This document shows, piece by piece, positions 16,861 through 25,373 of a stretch of DNA of 36,442 nucleotides. Location of the stretch: NCBI GenBank assembly GCA_029979005.1, contig JAPOIJ010000029.1, positions 1 through 36,442 of the forward strand, read 5' to 3'. A program made the position numbers and the translations under genes. Each line of letters opens with the position of its first letter. The stretch's first letter is position 1. The stretch comes from Planctomycetota bacterium. GTDB taxonomy: Bacteria; Planctomycetota; Planctomycetia; Pirellulales; Pirellulaceae. The notes under the pieces were generated by a model that did not search any database, was not told the origin of the DNA, and worked only from the letters and a program-made list of their open reading frames with translations.

Positions 16861-17441
16861 ATTTTTTGCGTTGTTGAATGGAAACGTTGAAAAAACAGGG
16901 TTTTATTGGGTCAAATCACGATATTCGCCGGTGATGTCGCTGAGTCGGAAACTTCTTTAACCAGTTGTAGTAAATCATACGCAATACCAGTTGTGCTAGC
17001 AAAGCCCTGTTGCTTGCACAATATCTTGGCTGGGCTGGGTGGGCAATCCCAAAATCCGGCGACTTGCTTGACCATTTTTTTCACCCCCTCAGAATGGCAC
17101 CCATGTCGCAGACGACCTGCGGCAGTTGGTTAAAACGGAAAGGAACTTCCGACGCAAGCTTAGGATGGGCAAGTCGTCGGTGATTGCAGATCTGGTAAAG
17201 AGTAAATGTTGCTGATCCAGATTCAATTCACCTCTTGAGATGGTGCTCGACCCTGAATGGAACGAAAATTGGTCATTCTTGAATCATCATTTCGCTTTCA
17301 ATCTCCTAAGCTAGTTTCGAAGTCTGACTCGCTGACGCTAACAGTTTCTGCTTAACCAGATTCAGTTAATCGAAAAATTGGCTAAATCTGAACAGACCGA
17401 ACTCATGACGAGTTCTTTACCTAACTTCAGGAGATAACAGG
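16861..17441. other. Intergenic region, no gene seen
   Basis: 581 bases between divergent genes. The single plus-strand frame (16906-17133) has no domain or ribosome site. A 6-bp hairpin GAACTC-ATGAC-GAGTTC (17399-17415) lies just before the Shine-Dalgarno sequence of the next gene and could shape its leader. Nothing else is identified. Confidence 0.45.
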
Positions 17442-18191
17442 ATGCAAGCAAAACCGTTAATTGGGATCAACGCGGACTTCAGAGCCGCTCAAGGTAATCA
17501 GCCATCGTTTTCGGTCGTGACCGCAGGTTATTACGACAGTATTTTGCGAGCCGGAGGGGTTCCCGTTATCGTTCCACCGATGGAAGAAGAAGACGATATC
17601 AATGCGGTTTTGGACAAATTAGACGGATTTGTGTTTATTGGCGGAGCTGATTTAGATCCACGACGGGATGGTTTCATGTTGCATCCGACGGTTCGCCCAA
17701 TGGATCGACGGCGAGAAGCCTTTGACCGAAAGTTAATGCAGTTAATCGCCGATCGAAGAATGCCTGTCTTTGGAATTGGCGTAGGCATGCAACTAATCAA
17801 CGTTACCATGGGCGGAAACCTGTTCCTTCATATACCTGAAGATCTGCCAACGGCGATTCCTCACCGCGACCCAGGGGATCCCGGACACCGCCATAGTCTG
17901 GAAATTCAACCGGGTTCTTTGATGGAACGTGTCTACGGTGACGGAGAAATTCGAGTCAGTAGCCGTCACCACATGGCTGTCGACGAAGTTGCTCCCGGTT
18001 TTCAGGTCACCGCGAGATGTCCTGATGGCGTCATTGAGGCAATTGAGAGCGAACGAGAAGACTGGATCGCGATTGGAACTCAATTCCATCCAGAAAATGA
18101 GGCTGCCTCGGCACTAGACGTGCGTGTCTTTGAAGAATTCCTCGATTTAGTACGCGAGCCTGTTCCGCAAATGCTCAGATTAGTTGCTTGA
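17442..18191 (+). CDS. Class I glutamine amidotransferase-like (peptidase C26) protein lacking the nucleophilic Cys
   Basis: 249 residues, the length of PuuD-type gamma-glutamyl-GABA hydrolases. The fold is clear: PLIGINADFR at the start, VFIGGADLDP at ~64-73, an elbow at 110-118, and the C-terminal GTQFHPE with His216 and Glu218. In active members the elbow reads G-I-C-R-G; here it is F-G-I-G113-V-G-M-Q, so the nucleophilic Cys is replaced by Gly (codon GGC) and the next residue by Val. Hydrolysis by the usual mechanism is not expected; ligand binding or a regulatory role is possible. AGGAG sits 8 bases before the ATG, and a well-formed terminator follows. It is not linked to polyamine genes. 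Confidence 0.88.
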   Translation: MQAKPLIGINADFRAAQGNQPSFSVVTAGYYDSILRAGGVPVIVPPMEEEDDINAVLDKLDGFVFIGGADLDPRRDGFMLHPTVRPMDRRREAFDRKLMQLIADRRMPVFGIGVGMQLINVTMGGNLFLHIPEDLPTAIPHRDPGDPGHRHSLEIQPGSLMERVYGDGEIRVSSRHHMAVDEVAPGFQVTARCPDGVIEAIESEREDWIAIGTQFHPENEAASALDVRVFEEFLDLVREPVPQMLRLVA

Positions 18192-18287
18192 GTCTGCCAG
18201 CAAGACCTGAGAGCGTGATTGGAAAGCAAAGGATTGCTAGCGTTTTTGTGGTCGTTCGTTGAAACTGAATATCCAAGCGAGATGATT

Positions 18288-18328
18288 AAGGGTGGTATGC
18301 CGATAAAAAGGCTACCCCCTTTTTTTTT
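18288..18328 (+). terminator. Intrinsic terminator after the C26-like gene
   Basis: The arms AAGGGTGGTATGCC and GGCTACCCCCTT pair with two single-base bulges around an 8-base loop GATAAAAA, followed by a run of 9 T (18320-18328). It lies ~100 bases after the stop and separates this gene from the next one. Confidence 0.82.
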
Positions 18329-18434
18329 GACCGGTGTCGACGCCAAAGAAAATATGTTTTGGTTCTGACGCGGTCAAGAAATTTGGTGCTGATTTGCCCG
18401 TGATGTCATCAAAGTCTTGCTGGTGCAGTTACGA

Positions 18435-19832
18435 ATGAAATTCCCAATTTTCCAAAATCGATCTTCTCAAGATCCGGAAGATGCATTGGGGCGAATGGAT
18501 CGAGCAGTCTATGACAGGAATCACCGTTTGTCAGCAGGATTGTCTGTTTCTGCTGAGTTTGAAAGCGTTCAGGGCGCTCTCGTTTTAACTCAGGGCAATG
18601 GGAAGTTTTTGCGAATCAAACATGTCGTAGAGTTTTCACTGCCAATTCCCGAAAGTGTGGCCAAGGGGTGCCGTGAAGTCGTCGCAGGGACCATCAAAGA
18701 AGTGGGGGCGATTGCTCAATTAGCATCCGATCTTGCAGAAATTCAAGCGAATGTAATTGAGCATTTGAAGTGTCAAGCTGGCCGCTACGTCGATCGTGTC
18801 CTCGCTGTTTCCCTTTCGGATCCGGGAGTTTGGGATCGGGATTTCGATGGGAAGATTAGTTACTCGTCGTTTAGTGACGCGGCCAAGTTAGCCGAGATTA
18901 GCGGGGTCAGCGTAATTGATTCCTATCCTTCACGTGACCTTGCGGTTGGCGGTACTGGCAAGACACTGGAATCACTTCCTTACTGGATGATGCTGGCTGA
19001 TCGAAATTCAAAAATTGCATCTCAGTCGCGATTCCTTGTTTCCGTTGGAAGCACATGCCACAGTTATTACCTGCCTGCCTCCGATGGGCTTGATGCGAAC
19101 GTCCCGTTGATTCAACGTTATCCGACGGTCGGCGTTTCTTTTTTGGAGTCGTGTTTTGAGCGGGAATTGCCCGACGTTGATTGGAGCCATCGCTGGAATC
19201 AAATGTATGTTGACGGGTTGTTGGTTGACGAATTATTGCGAGATTGGCATCAGGCAGTTGAAGAATGGCCAGAAGAGGAATGGTCGGAAGACCTTTCCGA
19301 GTTGGACAATCAATTGACCGAATTGGCTGCGGGTTACCTGAAGAAGAATCCTGGCGAAACATCTAATGTCGTGAAGACGGGAATTCGATTTCTGTCGGAA
19401 CGGTGTCTGGGTAAGCTGGTTCCGCATGAAACCGAGCCTTTCGCGCCTGAAGTCCCGGTTGAAGTGGTCAGTCAATTTCGAATTCACGATCAGAATGATC
19501 CGCCCGTGTTGCAGAGTCGGTTTTTAGTTGATGTTCCGAAACGATTTGAGCCAGCCTTTTTAAATCAATTTTCACAGTTGCTTGGTGAACCACAGGTCGC
19601 AGCAGCAAGTGAGGTTGTTGAGGGAATGGGCGATTTACAACCGGTGGTTGCTGCAGTGTTGGGCCTGCTTCACATTGATCAAATGCCGGCGAATGTACCG
19701 TGGCTTTCAGGTGCCGACTGTCAAAGGATTCTCGGGAGAGTGAATCCAGGACGTCCTTCCAATTGGCGGCAGTTAATTAGGGCGATGGCAGATTTTCAAC
19801 CCGCGCCGATGAAGTTAAAAGATGCTATTTGA
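18435..19832 (+). CDS. Divergent anhydro-N-acetylmuramic acid kinase (AnmK)-like protein
   Basis: 465 residues from ATG 18435; TTG 18417 adds only six residues and neither has a clear ribosome site. AnmK phosphorylates anhydroMurNAc during cell-wall recycling. The match rests on SFSDAAKLAEISGVSVIDSY (about residues 145-164), followed by SRDLAVGGTGKTLE, which follow the AnmK order of an I-A-E-x-T-G-I strand, a D-x-R and a G-G-Q-G loop, and on RFLVSVG at the place of NIGG. The N-terminal nucleotide motif that should read M-S-G-T-S-x-D-G is degraded to LSVSAEFESVQGALV (~36-50). The C-terminal RILGRVNPGRPSNWRQLI is a planctomycete-looking ending. It may be inactive or have a new substrate. Confidence that it is coding is high, in the family moderate. 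Confidence 0.62.
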   Translation: MKFPIFQNRSSQDPEDALGRMDRAVYDRNHRLSAGLSVSAEFESVQGALVLTQGNGKFLRIKHVVEFSLPIPESVAKGCREVVAGTIKEVGAIAQLASDLAEIQANVIEHLKCQAGRYVDRVLAVSLSDPGVWDRDFDGKISYSSFSDAAKLAEISGVSVIDSYPSRDLAVGGTGKTLESLPYWMMLADRNSKIASQSRFLVSVGSTCHSYYLPASDGLDANVPLIQRYPTVGVSFLESCFERELPDVDWSHRWNQMYVDGLLVDELLRDWHQAVEEWPEEEWSEDLSELDNQLTELAAGYLKKNPGETSNVVKTGIRFLSERCLGKLVPHETEPFAPEVPVEVVSQFRIHDQNDPPVLQSRFLVDVPKRFEPAFLNQFSQLLGEPQVAAASEVVEGMGDLQPVVAAVLGLLHIDQMPANVPWLSGADCQRILGRVNPGRPSNWRQLIRAMADFQPAPMKLKDAI

Positions 19833-20256
19833 CCGTTGGTCCCGCCGTGAATTCGGAGGAGACTTTGCCAGCTCGAACTCGCTCGCTTTTCACAGCCAAT
19901 TTTTGCGTTGGCCATCGGTCTGGATTGCTGGATGCAGTTGACTCGTGCAGGCTCCTTTGCAACTGACAATTTTTGTCAATTTACATTGCAAATGAATGCG
20001 CAGACGAATTTGCTCTGATCCGCAGGATGCTTACTTGTGATGGCCAAACCGATTGGTACTGGGGAAGGCAGTTCCCGTAATTGCATTCAGGAGGGGAAAG
20101 CTTAGGTGTTTTTTGAATGATTGAAGGCTGCTTGCGCGGCTGATGGGGACAGGAAGGTTTCCCTAGATTTACATTGTCGCCAATTAAATTATTCTGACCT
20201 GAGTGAGTGAACATCGTCCCGAATGTTTGGGACCGGTTTGTCGAAGAGGAAAATAA
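19833..20256. other. Intergenic region, no gene seen
   Basis: 424 bases. A 15-base palindrome TGACAA-TTT-TTGTCA (19964-19978) and a 5-bp hairpin GTCCC/GGGAC (20216-20233) shortly before the next gene's ribosome site are the only structured elements. No frame here has a credible start. Confidence 0.45.
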
Positions 20257-20634
20257 ATGTTAGAGGCAATCAACAGTCAGCTTTATTTCATCGCGGCAGT
20301 TTGCCTTGGTGTTTGTGGCTTGTATTACTTCGGAAAATACTTGACGAACTTTGAGTCGAGTTTCGTTAGTAGAAAGCTTTCCGAATATTCTTCTCGAGAA
20401 GAAACAAGCTGGTTAGAAATGGCCCGTCAAAAATATTCGGATGCGCTCAGTAAATACGCGACCGCACCATCGGACAAACGTGCGTTTGAGCGCGTCCTAA
20501 AGCATGGTCGGAATTACTCTCGAATTTGTGCCGAGCAGGATAATGATCAACTCTTTAATGAAACCGCGCTGCAAGATGATTTGGCAGCCGCGAGAGCAGC
20601 AAATGAATTCACTAATCGTCTTAATTCAGTGTGA
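20257..20634 (+). CDS. Small one-pass membrane protein of unknown function
   Basis: 125 residues with AGAGGAA about 5 bases before the ATG. A single hydrophobic segment (about residues 7-28, YFIAAVCLGVCGLYYFGKYL) is followed by a mainly helical, charged tail rich in Lys, Arg, Glu and Ala, probably cytoplasmic or coiled. Cys pairs lie within the membrane span. I do not recognise a family. It is flanked by long gene-poor stretches on both sides, so context gives no clue. Codon use is like its neighbours and the ribosome site is good, so I regard it as real. Confidence 0.75.
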   Translation: MLEAINSQLYFIAAVCLGVCGLYYFGKYLTNFESSFVSRKLSEYSSREETSWLEMARQKYSDALSKYATAPSDKRAFERVLKHGRNYSRICAEQDNDQLFNETALQDDLAAARAANEFTNRLNSV

Positions 20635-21412
20635 CGATTGGATAATGCCAGGCTTACTAATCAGTAGCGATTGAATTCAAAGCTGTTACGACTATCGTTC
20701 GTCTGAGATTCAATGACGGTTGGTTTTCTTTACCCTCCGTCGTACAGAGGTAGCCGAAGTTGCCTGATCCAGCTTGCTCTTTATGCGTGTAGGTGTGTAG
20801 GGAAAAGTCGTTCTGAAGGTGTGTTGGGATCAGCGGCAGAGATTTAACCGCTGATTACGCATGGGTTCCCATTTCTATCGACCTTGGTCGAGGAACTAAA
20901 TATTCGCCTGTTTGCCAAGAGCTCGAATTTGTCAAACACTTTACTCGAAGAGTAGACGGAAGATGATTCGTAAAAATCAAGTTTAATTTGCCGAGCTTGC
21001 GAGCAGCCCAATTGCCGAGAAGCGTTAGAAGGCTTTTCGATTAGAAGGCGAATCGCATTTTCATGTGATGGCGATGGTTAACGATTCTGGCTGCAAGTCA
21101 ATTGCCTCCCATTCGAGTGCGACTCTAATTTTCTTTTCGTAAAAGGAGCCGCTTTCTCGACGGGCCGTTTCGATGAAGTGAAAGCGAGCGAACCGGTCGA
21201 GCAGTGTTTGAGTTAGCTCGAGCACTCTTAAACTATCTGGGGAGTTTCTACTTTCTTAGCATGCCACCGCAACTAAAAACTTAATAGCCAAATCTTAAAC
21301 ACGTCGTTGTGTAACCAAATAGGCGTCTGGTCGTCGTGTCCGATACTTTTCACCGTGGGTGAATCACCGCGATCGTTTGCTTTGTTTTATAAATTCAATC
21401 CCCGTATCGCGC
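20635..21412. other. Long intergenic region, no gene seen
   Basis: 778 bases without a frame above 60 codons on either strand that looks coding. A 6-bp stem CAGCGG/CCGCTG occurs near 20832-20854. It could hold decayed coding sequence, but no family can be recognised. Confidence 0.5.
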
Positions 21413-21450
21413 AAAAAAAATAGGCGACCGGAGAAAACCAGCCGCCTATT
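21413..21450 (-). terminator. Strong intrinsic terminator, minus strand
   Basis: Read on the minus strand, bases 21450 to 21419 form a 13-bp stem with a 6-base loop, ending in 8 T (As at 21413-21420). Two of the pairs are G-U in the minus-strand RNA but mismatches (A-C) on the plus strand, so the helix is uninterrupted only in minus-strand RNA. This fixes the direction. Confidence 0.88.
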
Positions 21451-21654
21451 GATTAGGGCAGGATGAGCGAGAGTCCTTGAAGACGACGGAGAGAGGAGAT
21501 GGGATTAGGACTGTCACTCGCTCACGCTCGAGGGTAATGCAATTGCTATGCCAAGGATGCGGATTCCCTAAAATGCCGTAAAAACTGCTGTTTTGTCCGC
21601 CAGTAGATTTCCCGATCGTCTCATAATGAGAAAAATATCTCGAAGTGAGACGAT
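21413..21654 (-). ncRNA. Candidate structured small RNA (or long structured 3' UTR)
   Basis: Between the beta-propeller stop at 21883 and the terminator at 21413-21450 lie ~430 bases with no convincing protein. Elements in minus-strand order: a 9-bp outer stem (21646-21654 with 21615-21623) enclosing a 4-bp inner GAGA/TCTC stem; then a 14-bp two-part helix, 8 bp (21517-21524 with 21464-21471) plus 6 bp (21507-21512 with 21472-21477) with a 4-base bulge; then the terminator. The large loop of the second helix carries TCTCCTCTCTCC, which looks like an anti-Shine-Dalgarno stretch. This suggests a small RNA, or a processed 3' end of the propeller mRNA. A GTG-started 109-codon frame (21446-21775) overlaps but has no ribosome site. 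The 5' end is unknown. Confidence 0.35.
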
Positions 21655-21882
21655 TTTGCGTTGCTGGGGGAGATGTTTGCGAGACATCCTTCAGATTCTT
21701 TTCGCCTTGCTCGTCGGTGATTGGAAATCCCGAGCATCCGTGAATTACTAATTCGGGTGAATGGCGGAAAGTCACTGTCCAGGTGTTGATTTCCTGACGG
21801 GATATTCCCCTGTCTTTTAAAACCCGACCTTCATTTGGAGATTTAGGAGATACCGCCCGCAGATATTCTTTTCAAAGTGAGC

Positions 21883-23193
21883 TTACTCAGCCAAGGAGTA
21901 GCAGACAATTTCTTTGTCGTTTCTTGCGAAGACGCAACGGTTAGCAAATGCGGGATGACTCCATACAATTTTGCGTCCCCAGTTTTCTGCTGTAGGCTCA
22001 ATCATCGACATTCGTCCAAGTTCTTGATAGCCATTTGGAGACAGTTTCGCAATGATCAGCTCACCCTGCTCGGTAGTGAGGTACCAGTGCTTACCATTGC
22101 GCACAATAAATCCTGTCGTGCTCGCGGCTGGTCTTCCATTTGGTGCAGTAGCGAGGTCTTCCCAGATTCGCTTGCCAGACACTAATTCAATACAGCGAAG
22201 ATGTCCTTTTACGTCGACACCGTAGATATGATCCTCAAAAACGACAGGAGGATTATGGTCTGGTTGGACTCCCCTACCCCGCCAAACCTCTGTAACGCCA
22301 GGTTTATCTGGATTGAGCTCGAGCAGCGTCGAAGACCCTTGGAGACCGGTGACCAGCAAGTGATTCTTGTGTTTGATCGGAGCTACGATCGACATGAAAT
22401 AAGCCGGTGCAATTTTGACTGACCAGTAAGGCTTTCCTGTTTCGGGATTGAGGCTATTGAGTGATGCGGCGTGCCAAATCAACAACTGGTCTTTTCCACC
22501 GGCTCGGATCATCGTCGGTGGACAGTAGCCAATATTCTCTTCGTCGAGTGCCCGCCAAATTTCGTCGCCCGTATTTTTATTAAAGGCAACCGCAACACTT
22601 CCTTTGCCCCCAACCAGACAAAACAACTTATCGCCGACGACCAAGGGGTGAGCTGCATAGCCCCACATGGGAGCTTCTTTGACTCCGTATTCCTGCTTCA
22701 GGTCTTTCATCCATTTTACACTTCCATCCGCAATGTCGAAGCAGTAAAGGTGCCCTTCACCACCCAGCGTGTAGACATTTTCGCCATCAACCGTTGGGGT
22801 TGCCCGAGGGCCAAGACCGTAAGAAATGCTGTATTCGCATGGATAAGCGTGTGTCCAGAGGACCTTGCCGGTGTTGAGGTCAAGGCAGTGAACGCGTTCG
22901 GTACCTGTGAGTTGATTCCGCTTGCCAGGATCAAAAGCCTGATCACCCTTCTCCACCACATAGTCCGTCACAAACACTCGCCCACTGGCGACAGCAGGTC
23001 CTGAAAAACCTTGGGAAATTGGGCTGCGCCATTTTGCTTTGAGACCCGCCTCAGGAATCGAAGTAATGATTCCAGTTTCATTCCAAACACTATCCCGGTT
23101 TGGACCCAGCCACTGATTCCAGTCATCCGCCGCGGCAGGGCTAAGAATGGCAAGGGAAATTGCAAAAATAAATCCGGTCAATCGCCAAGCCAT
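21883..23193 (-). CDS. Secreted PQQ-like beta-propeller repeat protein
   Basis: 436 residues from ATG 23193, fixed by GAGGAG (23200-23205) with 6-base spacing; the frame upstream of it to 23286 is not translated signal peptide. The signal peptide WRLTGFIFAISLAILSPAAA is cut near residue 23. The propeller opens with DWNQWLGPNRDSVWNETGI, the planctomycete form, and has blades ending in TGKVLWTHA, DGSVKWMKD, TGDEIWRAL, TGKPYWSVK and SGKRIWEDL. Regularly spaced tryptophans suggest 6-8 blades. Enzymatic PQQ sites are not evident, so it is best seen as an exported binding propeller. It is second in a two-gene unit, 55 bases behind the 191-residue membrane-anchored gene, and is followed by the structured region ending at 21413. 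Confidence 0.9.
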   Translation of the reverse strand: MAWRLTGFIFAISLAILSPAAADDWNQWLGPNRDSVWNETGIITSIPEAGLKAKWRSPISQGFSGPAVASGRVFVTDYVVEKGDQAFDPGKRNQLTGTERVHCLDLNTGKVLWTHAYPCEYSISYGLGPRATPTVDGENVYTLGGEGHLYCFDIADGSVKWMKDLKQEYGVKEAPMWGYAAHPLVVGDKLFCLVGGKGSVAVAFNKNTGDEIWRALDEENIGYCPPTMIRAGGKDQLLIWHAASLNSLNPETGKPYWSVKIAPAYFMSIVAPIKHKNHLLVTGLQGSSTLLELNPDKPGVTEVWRGRGVQPDHNPPVVFEDHIYGVDVKGHLRCIELVSGKRIWEDLATAPNGRPAASTTGFIVRNGKHWYLTTEQGELIIAKLSPNGYQELGRMSMIEPTAENWGRKIVWSHPAFANRCVFARNDKEIVCYSLAE

Positions 23194-23248
23194 CTCTAGC
23201 TCCTCGTAAATCTTCAGCCGATTTCTTCTCAAGTTCGTTTGCGAATGA

Positions 23249-23824
23249 TTACTGATCGCGCGTGACGACAGCGGTTCTCGCCGCACCTTTGCAGATCAGA
23301 TTGAGCGCCCCGTTAACGACTCCACCACGATTGAGAGCCTGTTCGTTGTAGGTAAGTGAATAACCAACGACGTTGCCGGTGTTGGCATCACCAATGTAAC
23401 AGATGGAATTCGCCGGTTTAGCAGTTCCCGTTGAACCACCTCGAAAGAAAAAGTTTCCGGTAGTCATGATGTATTCCGGAGTTCCCGATTTTCCCGCAAC
23501 CGCTAGGTCTGTCGCTGCACTTGCGCGATAAACACCGCCGACCGTTCCTGTCTTTGTATTTAACAACCAGCATTGCAGGTTTCCGGTAAGGTGATCAAGA
23601 ACAAACAGTGCCTCGACGTTGTTGTCGATTAGACCGGTCGCCATCGATAGTGATTTAGTTCGAGCAGCGGTACCCGCGGCCAGTTCAAGAGGTGGTAGCT
23701 GTGAGAATTGCCGGTCTTGAGCGAGTCGATTTCCGACATAGACCCCGATTCCAGTGGTTAAGCCGATCAGCAGAGCGAGGCCAACGCCGGCACTGATGAT
23801 AATTGAGTATTTTTTGCTCTTCAT
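23249..23824 (-). CDS. Membrane-anchored planctomycete protein of unknown function
   Basis: 191 residues from ATG 23824, with GGAG 6 bases before it; an upstream TTG-start frame to 23842 lacks this. One membrane segment (about residues 6-31, IIISAGVGLALLIGLTTGIG) anchors it, with an extracytoplasmic domain containing VEALFVLDHLTGNLQCWLLN, KTGTVGGVYRASAATDL, YIMTTGNFFF and ICYIGDANTGNVVGYSL. I recall this domain order as typical of a planctomycete hypothetical family. The recurring D-x-x-T-G-x-L/V pattern resembles a partial propeller-like repeat. It is the first gene of a unit with the secreted propeller, which suggests the two work together. The likely function is unknown. Confidence 0.8.
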   Translation of the reverse strand: MKSKKYSIIISAGVGLALLIGLTTGIGVYVGNRLAQDRQFSQLPPLELAAGTAARTKSLSMATGLIDNNVEALFVLDHLTGNLQCWLLNTKTGTVGGVYRASAATDLAVAGKSGTPEYIMTTGNFFFRGGSTGTAKPANSICYIGDANTGNVVGYSLTYNEQALNRGGVVNGALNLICKGAARTAVVTRDQ

Positions 23825-24253
23825 GCTATTCTCCGTTTTCAAATGGTCGCGGATCGAATCGATCCGGAGGTTACCTCGATTTTATCTTTATCGAGCCGTT
23901 GGACAAACATCAGCTGACAAAAAATATAAAAACGGCGTTATTATTCACTGTGAGTTTTCCGGATAAACGTCACATCGAATAAACCAGTGCGGATTAGCCG
24001 CATTTTAATTGACACTGAAAATTCGATATTCGCTAGGTTTCACTGTTTTTGCCGCGCAACCGGTCATTTTCGGTTGGTAGTCCGGTTATGCGGCCTTTTG
24101 GCAGTTACCCTGGGAAATTGTTTCAAGCCGAGCTCATTTTCGTTATGATTTTTGCATCCGCCCAGGAGTGTCATTGACCTGCGGTTCCTTCAAACAACTG
24201 GTAGGACTTACTTGGGACGGTTGGATCGAATTCTTGTTTAGATAGGTATTGAA
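23825..24253. promoter_or_regulatory. Divergent promoter region with perfect inverted repeat
   Basis: 429 bases between divergent genes. CGGATCG-AAT-CGATCCG (23850-23866) is a perfect 7-3-7 inverted repeat 26 bases upstream of the minus-strand start, a likely operator or leader hairpin. CTCGAT/ATCGAG (23875-23895) forms a second 6-bp stem next to it. No gene is seen, and no clear promoter hexamers are assigned. Confidence 0.4.
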
Positions 24254-25249
24254 ATGATGAGTCGGCTTGGAGTAATCGTTCTCGCAATTTTAATTGGTTT
24301 TGCATCTGCAGTGGTCGCTGACGGCCATCCTGAGGCAAACGTATTCCACGGGAATGCCCCGCTTAAAGTGTTGATTATTGATGGTCAAAATAATCACGAC
24401 GCCTGGCCGAAATCAACCATCATGATGAAGAAGTACTTAGAGGCGACGGGAAAGTTTTCGGTTGATGTGGCGCGCACCCAATTCACTTGGAAAGGCGCAA
24501 AATATTCGGCTGAGTACCCCTTGAATGACGGTAAGAAATACGAAGATCTTCCTCAACCAAAAGCAGATCCAGACTTTGCACCCGAATTTTCAAATTACGA
24601 CGTCGTGATCTCAAACTTCGGTTACGGTGCAGCTGATTGGCCTCTGGAGACGCAGAAATCGTTTGTTGAATTCGTTAAGTCCGGAGGCGGTTTCGTATCA
24701 ATTCATGCTGCTGATAATTCATTTCCACAGTGGCGCGAGTATAACGAAATGATCGGGCTCGGAGGTTGGGGAGGCCGCGATCAGAAGAGCGGTCCTTATG
24801 TTTATTACAACGACGAGGGCAAAGTTGTTCGGGATGAAACTGCCGGACGTGGTGGCGGGCATGGGCCGCAGCATGAGTTTTCCATCGTGATTCGAGATGA
24901 AGACCATCCGATTACTGCCGGTGTTCCAGCTCAATTTATGCACACCAAAGATGAACTTTATGAGCGACTTCGTGGACCGGCAATCAATATGAATATCCTC
25001 GCTACGGCTTTTGCGGCGCCTGCACAACGTGGTTCGGGTCGGCACGAGCCGACGATGATGACGATTGATTTTGGCAAAGGTCGGGTGTTTCACTCGACAC
25101 TTGGGCATGCTGACTACTCATTCGAGTGTGTTGGCTTTCAAACCCTTTTCCTTCGGGGAACCGAATGGGCCGCAACCGGCAAAGTTACCATCGCAGTGCC
25201 CGATGATTTTCCAACTGCGACCAAGCCAAGTTCAAAAAAATTCGAGTAA
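24254..25249 (+). CDS. Secreted ThuA-domain protein
   Basis: 331 residues. A signal peptide (about 1-22, cut after ASAVVA) exports it. The ThuA-like fold is class I amidotransferase-related, with IDGQNNHDAWPKST near the start, NYDVVISNFGYGAADWP, GGGFVSIHAADNSF (~140-153), and a C-terminal GKGRVFHSTLGHADYSF. ThuA proteins are linked to trehalose and 3-keto sugar metabolism; the exact reaction of this secreted group is not settled. His residues in the IHAADN and GGHGPQHEF regions could line the active pocket. It stands at the left end of a run of exported sugar-related genes, with the alpha/beta hydrolase 124 bases downstream. The second ATG (24257) is an equally good start. Confidence 0.9.
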   Translation: MMSRLGVIVLAILIGFASAVVADGHPEANVFHGNAPLKVLIIDGQNNHDAWPKSTIMMKKYLEATGKFSVDVARTQFTWKGAKYSAEYPLNDGKKYEDLPQPKADPDFAPEFSNYDVVISNFGYGAADWPLETQKSFVEFVKSGGGFVSIHAADNSFPQWREYNEMIGLGGWGGRDQKSGPYVYYNDEGKVVRDETAGRGGGHGPQHEFSIVIRDEDHPITAGVPAQFMHTKDELYERLRGPAINMNILATAFAAPAQRGSGRHEPTMMTIDFGKGRVFHSTLGHADYSFECVGFQTLFLRGTEWAATGKVTIAVPDDFPTATKPSSKKFE

Positions 25250-25373
25250 CCTGATTAAGAACGACTGGGGTGTTTTGCAAGTCGCTCACGCTCATTTACT
25301 GGCTGGGTCTTTAAACCTGACGAGGATTGTGTTCGATGACATTCGTAAACGCAAACGTCGCTGACTGATCTTT

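Noticed and set aside
16906..17133. 75-codon plus-strand frame
   Set aside because: No ribosome site, no recognisable domain, in a non-coding spacer.
21446..21775. 109-codon minus-strand frame whose stop lies in a terminator
   Set aside because: GTG start, no Shine-Dalgarno sequence, no protein-like pattern. The stems that cross it favour an RNA, though a small protein is not fully excluded.
20635..21882. Possible tmRNA, RNase P or SRP RNA
   Set aside because: I searched by eye for the tmRNA 3' end, the GAGGAAAGTCC core and the GGAAGGAAGC loop on both strands and found none.
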